From NCBI GenBank assembly GCA_900544305.1, contig UQUV01000017.1, positions 1-56,070 of the forward strand: a DNA stretch of 56,070 nucleotides, in the 5' to 3' direction. A program made the position numbers and the translations under genes. Source of the stretch: an uncultured Porphyromonadaceae bacterium. Lineage in GTDB: Bacteria; Bacteroidota; Bacteroidia; Bacteroidales; Muribaculaceae. Below the pieces are notes generated by a model that saw nothing but the letters and a program-made list of their open reading frames with translations, searched no databases and was not told where the DNA came from. The number at the start of each line of letters is the position of its first letter. Within the stretch, counting starts at the first letter, position 1. This document shows positions 6,942 through 15,665 of this stretch, one piece after another.

Positions 6942-6960
6942 GATTTTCTGTAAGTTTGCA
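6942..6960 (+). repeat. attR, junction of element with chromosome
   Basis: GATTTTCTGTAAGTTTGCA. It contains GTAAGTTTGC (6950-6959), which fits the CTnDOT target consensus GTANNTTTGC. The same 10 bases occur in the integrase-side junction of the second element (51008-51017, minus strand). TAAGTTTG inside it is also a -7 promoter box pointing into the chromosomal gene at 6981. Confidence 0.75.
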
Positions 6961-6980
6961 TTTGGTAAAGCATTTTAGTT

Positions 6981-7679
6981 ATGGAAAGGCAATATTGGAT
7001 TATACGCAATGGGGAGAGTTTGGGCCCGTTTACGATGGACGAACTGCGCGGAATGAGCATTACTCCTGATACAAAAGTGTGGTTTGTTGACCTGAAGGAC
7101 TGGACTCCGGCAGGGGAACTGTCGTTGTTCGACAGTTTGTTTGCCGCAACGTCGGAACACGAACCGCAAGCCGAAGATGTGCAGGCTGAAACCGCAGCGG
7201 AAGAAGCCGAAGAAAGAACTTCCCCGGAAGAAGCGGCAGAGAATGCTGATAATCCAGTCGCTGAAGAAATCCATGAGGAAACGCCGGAAAGCAACCATTC
7301 CGAGGCTGTTCCGCCGCGTTTCGACGGTGCCGCTTTTCATGCGCAACATAATGCGGCTTCGCCTTTCGAAGTGCAGAACGCTTATTTGGCAGGCTATCGC
7401 AAGGGCTTGGAAGAAAACCGACAATTGGAAAAAGACGATGACACAAGCGTGTGTCCACCCACAAATCTTGTATGGGCTATTCTTACGTTGGTGCTTTGCT
7501 GTATGCCGTTGGGTATTGTGGCTGTTGTATATGCCAGCCGTGTGCGTAACCTTTACAACAGCTGCGAATATCTTAAAGCCAAGCAGGCATCCGACCGTGC
7601 CGCCTACTGGTCGCTCGCCTCTGCCATTGTCTGGCTGGTGTGCTATCCGATTTATGCCACACTGATGCTTTGCCTGTAA
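6981..7679 (+). CDS. GYF-domain and CD225/dispanin-like membrane protein
   Basis: A 232-residue protein. Residues 1-50 form a GYF_2-type domain (YWIIRNGESLGPFTMDEL, KVWFVDL), a peptide-binding fold. Residues 55-150 are an acidic, low-complexity linker. Residues 155-232 carry two membrane segments of CD225/dispanin type (LVWAILTLVLCCMPLGIVAV and the C-terminal AIVWLVCYPIYATLMLCL). Similar fusions are common in Bacteroidetes; the function is not established. The start ATG is only 21 bp from the element junction, and its nearest promoter box lies inside the att core, so its expression may depend on which sequence lies to the left. It ends before a terminator shared with the convergent gene. Confidence 0.8.
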   Translation: MERQYWIIRNGESLGPFTMDELRGMSITPDTKVWFVDLKDWTPAGELSLFDSLFAATSEHEPQAEDVQAETAAEEAEERTSPEEAAENADNPVAEEIHEETPESNHSEAVPPRFDGAAFHAQHNAASPFEVQNAYLAGYRKGLEENRQLEKDDDTSVCPPTNLVWAILTLVLCCMPLGIVAVVYASRVRNLYNSCEYLKAKQASDRAAYWSLASAIVWLVCYPIYATLMLCL

Positions 7680-7708
7680 ACTGAATTTTTCGCAACATTC
7701 GTATATTT

Positions 7709-7744
7709 GTCTCGGCACAGATGTATGTGCCGGGACATTTTTTT
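7709..7744 (+). terminator. Terminator between convergent genes
   Basis: GTCTCGGCAC (7709-7718) pairs with GTGCCGGGAC (7727-7736), followed by a run of seven T. It lies 30 bp after the GYF gene and overlaps the 3' end of the convergent beta-barrel gene. Confidence 0.85.
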
Positions 7745-10071
7745 ACAGGCGGTCTTTTTCCGATTGTCCGGCGCCGGAGCCTTTGTATTTTGATGGGGTG
7801 GCGTTGAACTTGTAGCGTACGGTTGCCACAAATTCCCGTCGGTCGTAACGGTTGTTCTGCGCAATTTGGAAATTGGCGGTCCGAAGGAGATTGCAGTCGC
7901 TGCTACGGTTCAGCAGGTCGTTGCCTTTCAGCTCGACAGTGAGTGCATCGTTGAAAAAATGATTTGGTGACAGAGATGTCCAAACAATAGATGTTTTTAG
8001 TCATTGCCACATTCTGATAGTCGCCCTTGCTCTGCCATCTGAAATTCAGGAAAGCAGTGAAGCCTTTCGGTAGTCGGAACGCATTGTTAAGAATTGCCGT
8101 AAACATTGGGCGGCTCATGTCGGTTTTCGTGCCGAGATGTTCTACGGAAAGATACTGTTTGCGGATATTTACAATGCCGGTCGGACTCCAGAAACCGACG
8201 GTTGGACTGGCCGAAACCGTTGCGCTCAGCACCGGCAGGCGGTCCAGATTCTCATAGGAAAGCAGCACGGCTGACGGGTCGTTGGCGAACGGACGGCTGG
8301 AATAGACTACGGCGTTGCGATAAAGTTGATAGTCCAACGATGCTTGCAGGAATTTCCATACAGCGGTGAGTGAGAGGTCGTGAACGGTAGTCGGCTCCAG
8401 TGTAGGATTACCGGTTTGCATGGTCAGACGGTTGACATAACTTACGTTGTTGCTCAACTGCGTGTATGATGGGCGTTGTGTCTTCGTGTTGTAGCTCAGA
8501 AGTGTCTGGAATTGTCCGTTCTGGAATGTCAGCGAGGCATTGGGGTAGAAGTTGTTGAAGTGGCGGCACTGTTCTTCTTTTTTTACTCCGTTTTCGTAGT
8601 AGTTGAAGTTGACAAATTCGTGGCGTACGCCTCCTGTCAGCGATATTTTCTGGAAAGAATATGTGTATTCGGCAAATGTGCCGGCGTTCAGTTCCGTGAT
8701 TTTGGAAAAGGACGATGGAACTACCGTTGCATCGTTCATCCAATAGTCGTCGTTGCTGAACGTGTGCGACGTTTCGTTTCCGAACTGAAGATTTCCGCCT
8801 CCAAGAGGAAGGGTGACGACAAGTTTTTCTGCCAACAGTCGTTTTTCAGCATCGTTGGTGGAATGAAGCAGGCGGTCATTTCCTTCGGAGCTTGTCTCGT
8901 TGTTGTCGGTGAGAGTGGTGCGCTTTTCAAAAAAGAGGTCCGCGTTGAAGTCTATTTCTGCAATGCCAATTTTTCCCCAATAGTAGCCGTTGAGGGCATG
9001 GGTGGGGCGGCTGTCGATTTGTGTGAAATTGGATGTCAGCAGCTTGTCGTAGGGCATTCCGTCCTTTTCTACCGTGCTTGCCGATTCGTTCCACATCTTG
9101 TCGGAAGGCGTTGCCGAAAGCTGATAGCGCAATCCGGTCGAATGGGATTCGTTGAATTGGTAGTTGAAACCGGCTTCGGCAAAAAGATTGTGGCTCACGC
9201 CGTGAGTGTAGTAGTCGTTCGACTGATGCCAATGGCTGTCGTTATAGTTGTCCTGGTTGATTTCGCTGTCTTGCAGGTAGGCGTAGCGGTTGTAGGAAAC
9301 ACGGCCGAATATGTCGAGATTTTCGTGGCGGTAGTTGATGCCCGCATTCTCCAGCAGGTCGACGTTCTGCGACTGCGAGTAGGTGGAGTTGAGGTCGAGG
9401 CTGATGCCGTCGCCTTTTCGCGGAAGGGTGTGGATTTTTACGACGGCTTTGACCGTTGCGTCATATCTTGCCCCCGGATTGGTAATCACTTCCACCGACT
9501 TTATTTCTTCCGAGCGGATGCGGTCGAGTTCCGAAAGGTCGCGGAGCTGCCGACCGTTCAGATAGATGAGGGGAGTGCCTTTCCCAAGAACGTTGAATCC
9601 GTCTTTGTCCTTGACGATTCCCGGCACATTGGCAAGCGCGTCGGCTGCCGTTCCGATTTTTGCCAGAAGGGAATTGGCTATGTCGGTGACAAGCGCATTG
9701 CCCACGATACGTGTCGTCGGCCGTGAGGCTGTCACCGTAACCTCGTCAAGCAGTCGGCCGTCGGCGTTCAGACGGATGGTGCAGGTGCCGTTGTCGGAAA
9801 ACGGTATATATGTCGGAGTAAAACCTATCGCTGAAATTCTTACAAATGCTTTTGTTGTGGGCGAGGCAAGGGTGAATTCGCCTTTTTCATCTGTTAGGGT
9901 GCTGGCCAGCAATGTTGAGTCGGGCATACTGAATGCTGCGATGCTGGCAAATTCAACAGGCTGCAAGTCTGCGCTATTGACTACTTTTCCGGAAAAATTT
10001 GCCGCAAAAGCGGAAACCACAGAGCACAAACAGGCAATGATTAATAAAAAGGAAGATTGTATCGGTCGCAT
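7743..10071 (-). CDS. Outer-membrane beta-barrel (TonB-receptor-like) protein, frameshifted near the 3' end
   Basis: Signal peptide (ends CSVVSAFA), then a carboxypeptidase-regulatory-like beta-sandwich (about residues 24-105), a plug-like region (ALANVPGIVKDKDGF, LIYLNGRQL) and a long beta-barrel of the OMP_b-brl_3 kind. As written the frame stops at 7903 with a nonsense tail after ISVTKSFF. Removing one base from the six-A run at 7954-7959 restores the expected end (NDALTVELKGNDLLN and so on) to a TAA at 7743-7745, about 776 residues in all. So the gene is either recently mutated, phase-variable at the homopolymer, or affected by a sequencing error. It may take part in uptake or assembly at the outer membrane; the ligand is unknown. 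Confidence 0.8.
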
Positions 10072-10123
10072 TGTAGAATATCTTTTTTACCATTAGACGT
10101 CTTTTGCCATCGCAAAAGTTGCA

Positions 10124-10131
10124 CAAAATTA
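10124..10131 (-). promoter_or_regulatory. Promoter -7 box of the beta-barrel gene
   Basis: Minus-strand TAATTTTG, 53 bp before the ATG at 10071, in the divergent region shared with the gene at 10204. Confidence 0.4.
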
Positions 10132-10169
10132 TAAAATATTGTTTTACCTCAGACATTTGAGAAAATATA

Positions 10170-10177
10170 TACATTTG
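10170..10177 (+). promoter_or_regulatory. Promoter -7 box of the surface-protein gene at 10204
   Basis: TACATTTG, 26 bp before the ATG at 10204. No good -33 TTTG at the normal spacing. Confidence 0.45.
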
Positions 10178-10203
10178 CAAAACCAATGATTTTAGTAATG
10201 CTT

Positions 10204-12814
10204 ATGAAAAAGACTTTTTTATCAGTTGTATCTTTATTATGCTTATTTGGCAGCTCGCTGTCGGTCAGTGGTGAAAAATACGCAATTGGATTACGTGTTG
10301 ACTTATGACGGCGGTGGTACTGTTGTTGAAAAAACTGCCTATGTTTATGACGATTTGTCGAGAATGACGGAACGTTGGACTTACAAACTCGTGGATGATG
10401 AACTTACCTACAATGAGAAGGAGTTGTTCGGATATGACGACATGTCGCGTCAGATCAGTTATGAAGATTGGATTTGGGACAACGCTGCGTGGAAATTTAT
10501 CGGCAATTATTTGCGCGAAGACCGTAAATACAATTCTGTCTATGGTGACGACTGTAAGGAACAGGGTCGCAGCTACTATAGCTGGAACCGTGGAACCGGA
10601 CAATGGGATGAAACACCTAAAACTACAAGTGTGTTCACTTACGAAGGAAATGTGTCTACAGAAGAACAGTTGCGCACTTATCCCGACGGCTCGCAAAAGA
10701 CGGTAAAGAAAATCGAGCGTGTCTATGATGAGAACAATCGTGTGGTGGAGGAAATTCCGTACAACTATACGATAGATTACAGTTCGGGCGAATACACATG
10801 GAAAATGACCGGTAAAACGACATACGCCTACGACGACCATGGTGGTATTATCGAAGAGGCTGAATATTCCGAATCGTTGAGCCTGATGTATAAATACAAA
10901 CGTGAGTTTACTTATGATGACAAGGGCAACAAGCTGTCAATGACGGAATGGACCTGGCGTGACTGGTCGGAAAGCTATGAGCTGACAAATTCGCTGACCT
11001 ATGAAAACCATTACGTTTCGGGCGAGCGTCTGGAATTGCCTTATGTCAATACGTTTGACACTGAAACGGCTCTCGAAGGCTGTGTTGTGGAAGACGGAAA
11101 TGCCGACGGCAATGTGTTTGCTTTGGACGGCGGTTGCCTGAAGTGGACATCTTCCAAGAAGTCGGAAGCTCCGGACATTCTCTATACTCCCGGTCTGCAC
11201 ATGTCGCCGGAACAGGAAGTGAGAGTTTCGTTGAAGGCACGTGTGGCCGACGCATCGAAACTGGCACAAATCATGCTGATTCTTTGCTCTAACGACGAAC
11301 AGCATACACCGCTGGGCCCAATCGGCGATATCCGCGTTATCGACAATACGGAATATGTCGAAATTGAAGGCTATATCATTGTTCCGTCGGAAGGCAACTA
11401 TTGTGTAGGTCTTACGGCTGACAATAACCAGACCGGTACAGAACTGACAATCGATGATTTGGAAGTGAAAAACTACCGTTCTGCCAAGACTCCGCAATCG
11501 CCCTACAACCTTACGGCTACTCCGGGCAATGCCGGTGCGCTGATTGTGCGTTTGGAATGGTATGCTCCGCTTTATTGCATCGACGGTTCTTACATGAACA
11601 AGGTCGACAAAATGGAAGTGTACCGCAAGGGTGGAACAGAGCCAGTCTATACGACCGGTGAAGTTGCCGGTTCACTCCGTGCTGAATGGATTGACAATGA
11701 ACCTGTCAAGGGTGAAAACACTTATGTGATTTACGCTTATTCCAACGGATTGAAGAGCGACCCGTCGGAAGTTTCTGTTATTGTCGGATACTCTCGTCCG
11801 GGTGCTGTGAAGAATTTCACGGTTGTTGAGGATGATGCCCACAACTGTGTAATGACTTGGGAAGCTCCAGACGCTGCCGAAGAAGGCGGTGAACTTTACG
11901 ACGGAACGATGACCTATACCATTATCCGCAACAATGAAACGGTCGTAGCTGAAAACATCAAGGAAACAACATTTGTCGACAATACGATTGACACAAGTGC
12001 CGGACAAACTTATGTGTTCTATGTGATAACTCCTTCCTATGAAGCCGGTATCGGTGCAAGTGCTTATTCGGAACTGATGTTTGTCGGTCCGTCAAGCCCG
12101 GTTCCTTTTGCCGAATCGTTTGTAGGTGGCGGTATGGCTCACTGGTGGATGAATGAAAAGGTTGTCGGTCTGGAATCCGCATGGGGTATCGGCGAAAAAG
12201 GCTATACTCCTGATGCTCTTCCGCAGGACAACGACGGCGGTATGGCTTCGTTCATGAATGAAATGGTGGACAATGCCGGTGTCATCGTCCGTTTCACCAG
12301 CGAGAAGATTGATGTCAGCCCGCTGAACGAACCGGAACTTTCCTTCTATGTCTACCATACTTCCGGTGCTGCTTCCGACGATGCTTTGATCGTTGAGGCT
12401 TCGAAGAATAACGGAGCTTTTGAGGAAGTGAGCGAGGCTATCAATGTTTCCGGAGCAGAAGCCGACGGCTGGATGAAGCACACTGTTTCTTTGGCTGCAT
12501 TCAAGGGCGAAAAGAACCTTCGTCTGAGTTTCAAGGGTATTGCCGGAAAGGTCAACAATATCCATTTGGACAACATCACTGTTGCTGAAGGCGGACAGGG
12601 TGGTGTCGGCAGCGTAGAATTGTCGGGCATCAGTGTTCGTGGCGGTGACGGCGAAGTGGTTGTTTCTGCCGTAGAACCGTTGAAGGTGGCTGTCTACAAT
12701 GTTGGCGGACAGCTTGTAGCAGAAGAAAACGGCAATGAACTCCGTATTCCGGTCGCTGCCGGACTGTATGTAGTTCGTGCCGGTGAAGCTGTTTATAAAG
12801 TAGCTGTGAAATAG
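10204..12814 (+). CDS. Large secreted Fn3/jelly-roll protein with C-terminal sorting-like domain, frameshifted at the 5' end
   Basis: The ATG at 10204 starts a signal peptide (MKKTFLSVVSLLCLFGSSLS), but that frame stops after 34 codons. The main 2.6 kb frame is in another register. One added A in the five-A run at 10274-10278 joins them as SVSGEKNTQLDYVLTY, giving about 870 residues. Next come YDD-type repeats (about 30-270), a beta-sandwich with ELTIDDLEV, two fibronectin-III-like domains (about 420-600), a cleaved-adhesin-like jelly roll (about 610-790) and a C-terminal beta domain ending GLYVVRAGEAVYKVAVK, like type IX secretion sorting domains. It is probably a surface adhesin or binding protein. 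This is the second homopolymer frameshift in neighbouring genes. Confidence 0.75.
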
Positions 12815-12839
12815 CGGAACTTCCGCAATTGGATATATG

Positions 12840-12883
12840 CGCAGGGCTGGGCAGGCGTGGTCTGTCGGCCCTGCGTTTTTTTT
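12840..12883 (+). terminator. Rho-independent terminator
   Basis: CGCAGGGC (12840-12847) pairs with GCCCTGCG (12868-12875), followed by eight T, 26 bp after the stop at 12814. Confidence 0.85.
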
Positions 12884-12975
12884 AGGCGTTGCATGACGTA
12901 TGTCGGGAAAAGGGGGAATATGGCCCTGCTGTCCGTTTTTCTGTCGGAAAATGCAGGCAGTTTGAATTTTATTCG

Positions 12976-13066
12976 TATCTTTGAAGATGGTAGGATGCGG
13001 TTCGGGATAGCCAAATTTGAAAACTGCGTTTTCATTTGTTTCTCCACTCACCTTTCACTATCTTTA
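12976..13066 (+). promoter_or_regulatory. Two-box promoter module upstream of pncB, repeated upstream of trpS
   Basis: Two -7 boxes, TATCTTTG (12976-12983) and TATCTTTA (13059-13066), stand 83 bp apart. The proximal one has TTTG at 13035-13038 with a 20-bp spacer, a full Bacteroidetes promoter 23 bp before the pncB ATG. Between them is TAGGATGCGGTTCGGGATA (12991-13009), identical to the minus strand at 47218-47236 upstream of trpS, where the boxes are 84 bp apart. Confidence 0.7.
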
Positions 13067-13088
13067 GAAAAATTAAAAAAAGGACTTT

Positions 13089-14252
13089 ATGACAATCAAA
13101 TCTATACTGGATTCGGACCTGTATAAGTTCACCACTTCGTATGCCTATATAAAATTGTTCCCTTATGCCATGGGAACCTTTGTTTTTACCGATCGCGACC
13201 GGAAAGTGTACGACGATGCATTTCTTGCAGCGTTGAAGCGCGAAATCGCTGAAATGGCGGAATTGAAGCTCACGCCTGAGGAACTTGACTATATGTCGAA
13301 ACACTGCCGTTTCCTTCCGTTGGTTTATTGGGAATGGCTGTCGTCGTTCCGGTTTGAACCGGAAAAGGTGCTTGTCCATTTGGACGAAGAGGGGCATTTG
13401 CAGATGGAGGTGACCGACTATCTTTATAAAGTGACGCTTTATGAAGTGTGTCTGCTTGCCATCGTTTCGGAGTTGAGCAACACGTTCTACGGTCATCAGC
13501 CCGATTATGTGGAAATGCAGAAACGGCTCGACCATAAGATTGAAATTTCCGACAGCAATGCCATGCCGTTCTCGGAATTCGGCACCCGCCGCCGTTTCTC
13601 GTATGAAGTGCAGGATTTCGTGGTCCGCTACCTCAAGGAACATTCAAAATACTGTACCGGAACGTCCAACTGCCACCTGGCAATGAAATACGGCATGAAG
13701 ATGATGGGTACGCACCCGCATGAATGGTTCATGTTCCATGGCGCACAGTTCGGCTACAAGCATGCCAACTATATGGCATTGGAGAACTGGGTGAACGTCT
13801 ACGACGGTGACCTCGGTACGGCACTGGCCGATACCTATACTTCGGAATCGTTCCTCAGCAACCTCAGCCGCAAGCAGGCGAAGCTGTTCGACGGCGTACG
13901 TTGCGACTCCGGCGACGAAATCGGATTTGTTGATTTGCTGGTGGCACGTTACCGTGAATTCGGTATTGACCCGATGAGCAAGACTATCATATTCAGCAAT
14001 GCGCTTGACTTTGAAAAGTGTCTGCGCATATTCAACTATTGCAAGGGCAAAATCAAATGTTCGTTCGGCGTGGGTACGAATCTGACCAACGACACCGGTT
14101 TCAAGCCGGCTAACATTGTGATGAAGCTGTCGCAGTGCAAGATGAATGTCAACCAGCAGTGGCGCGAATGCGTGAAATTGTCCGACGATATGGGCAAGCA
14201 CATGGGCAGCATCACCGAGGTGCAGGCCTGCCAGCACGAACTGCGCATTTAG
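13089..14252 (+). CDS. pncB: Nicotinate phosphoribosyltransferase
   Basis: A 387-residue enzyme converting nicotinate and PRPP to nicotinate mononucleotide in NAD salvage, in the cytoplasm. The N-terminus SILDSDLYKFTTSYAY is the family signature. FSEFGTRRRFSYEVQ, GTSNCHLAMKYG, GTHPHEWFM (with the His that is phosphorylated in the family) and VRCDSGDE follow, and the phosphate-binding end reads CSFGVGTNLTND. The length is normal. It stands alone between a terminator and a lipoprotein gene and is preceded by a strong promoter module. Confidence 0.96.
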   Translation: MTIKSILDSDLYKFTTSYAYIKLFPYAMGTFVFTDRDRKVYDDAFLAALKREIAEMAELKLTPEELDYMSKHCRFLPLVYWEWLSSFRFEPEKVLVHLDEEGHLQMEVTDYLYKVTLYEVCLLAIVSELSNTFYGHQPDYVEMQKRLDHKIEISDSNAMPFSEFGTRRRFSYEVQDFVVRYLKEHSKYCTGTSNCHLAMKYGMKMMGTHPHEWFMFHGAQFGYKHANYMALENWVNVYDGDLGTALADTYTSESFLSNLSRKQAKLFDGVRCDSGDEIGFVDLLVARYREFGIDPMSKTIIFSNALDFEKCLRIFNYCKGKIKCSFGVGTNLTNDTGFKPANIVMKLSQCKMNVNQQWRECVKLSDDMGKHMGSITEVQACQHELRI

Positions 14253-14279
14253 TTGGTATTTATTTGAAAATATAGTTCT

Positions 14280-14912
14280 ATGAACGCCAAACTTTTATTA
14301 GTGGTATTGCTGTCTCTCTGTGCATTCTGCTTTACGGGCTGCGGTGAGAAGGATGAAGAAGGATACTATCTGAGTCCTAACTATGCCACGGCAACCATAA
14401 ACGGTGAAGAATATATTTACAGGGAAAGATCCCTATATTTGCCAAGGTTTGGTCACTACCCGAGCGTGGAATCATATTACAATGATTTTTATGTCGGTGA
14501 GGAAGTCATCGATGTAACTCCGGTGCTGCACATATTTACACCTCTTAAGCCGGTAAATGCAAAAAAAGAGGATGGGACCTATTATGAAATGGACCTCTTT
14601 ATAAAGCATTTAGACATTGAAGACATTTCTAACGGCCAGACATTCAATTTCACTGTTACGTCAATGGACAATCTGTATGGGGAATCCCACACGCTGCCAT
14701 TTGAAAGAATGTGGAGAGAAAATATCAATATAGCTGTCTTGCAGAAAAAGCTGGACGTCGTCAATTCGCTTTGGGAGACAACGGCATCGGGCAGCGTCAC
14801 ATTCAGCAATCTTGACAAAGAAAAGAAGAGTTTCACGGCAGTGGTCGAGCTCAAGGCCGATGGAGAAGAACCGATAGAACTACAGGGCAATATTTATTTG
14901 TACTATCTTTAA
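14280..14912 (+). CDS. Predicted lipoprotein, Bacteroidales type
   Basis: A 210-residue protein with a lipoprotein signal ending FCFTGC (lipobox Cys at about residue 21), followed by GEKDEEG, a charged spacer typical of outer-membrane lipoproteins of this group. The body begins ATINGEEYIYRE, resembling small DUF5025-like lipoproteins, but I am not sure of the family. No function can be given. The start is 27 bp after the pncB stop; the gap and lack of a clear box in between allow co-transcription. Confidence 0.75.
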   Translation: MNAKLLLVVLLSLCAFCFTGCGEKDEEGYYLSPNYATATINGEEYIYRERSLYLPRFGHYPSVESYYNDFYVGEEVIDVTPVLHIFTPLKPVNAKKEDGTYYEMDLFIKHLDIEDISNGQTFNFTVTSMDNLYGESHTLPFERMWRENINIAVLQKKLDVVNSLWETTASGSVTFSNLDKEKKSFTAVVELKADGEEPIELQGNIYLYYL

Positions 14913-14936
14913 TGAAACGATAGAATTTGATTTGTC

Positions 14937-15077
14937 CGTCATATAGCCGCCGGCTGTGTGGCGGACTTTTCCTTCTATGCTTCAGATTCCGACAATACTG
15001 TATATGATGTTAAAATTGAAGGCGTGACCGATAACGGCGAAGTAATCCAAAAAGATTTGAAGATAGAAAAAAAGTAA
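14937..15077 (+). pseudogene. Possible orphan 3' end of a protein gene
   Basis: A frame open to a TAA at 15075-15077 encodes ADFSFYASDSDNTVYDVKIEG and then TDNGEVIQKDLKIEKK, which looks like the end of a beta-rich lipoprotein or adhesin. No start codon is present, and a TGA lies just upstream. The stop is followed 8 bp later by a good terminator. I read it as the leftover end of a deleted gene. Confidence 0.4.
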
Positions 15078-15085
15078 AAAATAAA

Positions 15086-15116
15086 GCGAAGTAACCGAGT
15101 TGGTTGCTTCGCTTTT
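15086..15116 (+). terminator. Rho-independent terminator
   Basis: GCGAAGTAACC (15086-15096) pairs with GGTTGCTTCGC (15102-15112), then TTTT. It ends the pncB/lipoprotein unit and the orphan gene tail. Confidence 0.85.
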
Positions 15117-15238
15117 GTGCTTTTGCCTTTTGCAAGGCTGAAATATTATATAATTATGAGAAATCAAAAATAATAATCGGAATGAATCCGATTTTCCGCT
15201 TTTTGCAATTCTTGCCACTTTGGCAAGGGCGGAGTGAA

Positions 15239-15370
15239 TTATTGTGCCTTTTTAAAGTTTGCCACATATCCCTGACGCATTACTCTTAATGATGCGTTCG
15301 GGTGAAAACTGTGTGAAGGCATACTTTTCACTCTCATTGCGTTCAATTCAAAAGTATTCATAATGCTCAT
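15239..15370 (-). CDS. Possible 43-residue small protein
   Basis: The minus-strand ATG at 15370 opens a frame MSIMNTFELNAMRVKSMPSH and on to RQGYVANFKKAQ. It lies about 130 bp downstream of a good -7 box (15506-15513). The peptide is basic with no membrane segment. No homologue comes to mind. The promoter argues for a transcript; the peptide itself is uncertain. Confidence 0.35.
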   Translation of the reverse strand: MSIMNTFELNAMRVKSMPSHSFHPNASLRVMRQGYVANFKKAQ

Positions 15371-15505
15371 TTTTTAATTGACGTGCTCTCTTGCCCGTCT
15401 GAAAACCTAAAACCTAACTTAAAACCATCGACCGGGGTTGCTAACCTATTGGAGTTTGTAACCTATAATTTGTTTTCCGGTCTGCTAACAATCTTTTTTA
15501 CACTG

Positions 15506-15513
15506 CAAAGATA
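15506..15513 (-). promoter_or_regulatory. Minus-strand promoter in the intergenic region
   Basis: TATCTTTG on the minus strand, with CTTG 20 bp upstream (15534-15537). No annotated gene other than the 43-residue frame lies downstream before the next terminator. Confidence 0.5.
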
Positions 15514-15665
15514 ATGCCTATTTTTGTTCTATGCAAGAAAAATTGAAGAAAAATGTGTTTTATAACATATTTTTTCAGCATTATTTAATAACAGAGGCCT
15601 TAAATGAGGAGTAGGGAAATAAAATTCGTTACTTTGCCGGCGAAAAAACTATTTTACAAGAACCT

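Larger units (their letters stand above)
291..6960 (-). mobile_element. Integrative mobilizable element, IntDOT-like integrase, reverse-transcriptase cargo
   Basis: A compact element of about 6.7 kb. Reading the minus strand from the right end it holds the integrase, a coupled 123-residue protein, a deleted helicase remnant, a small conserved protein, an oriT-like region, a MobV relaxase and then an AT-rich cargo operon (two membrane proteins and a reverse transcriptase). The right junction at 6942-6960 is well supported, because the same sequence borders the second element at 51007-51025. The left junction at 291-309 rests on a 15/19 direct repeat of the right junction and on an internal motif repeated near both ends (363-383 and 798-818 of the 6 kb block). 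It has mobilization but no conjugation genes, so transfer would need a helper conjugative element. Confidence 0.7.
15117..15665. other. Long intergenic region before the GH13 gene
   Basis: No large gene. It contains a possible 43-residue minus-strand gene (15239-15370) with a promoter box at 15506-15513, a small hairpin (cttgcc/ggcaag at about 15211-15226) and AT-rich sequence before the GH13 start. A weak plus-strand box TTACTTTG lies at 15629-15636, 30 bp before the GH13 ATG. Confidence 0.4.
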
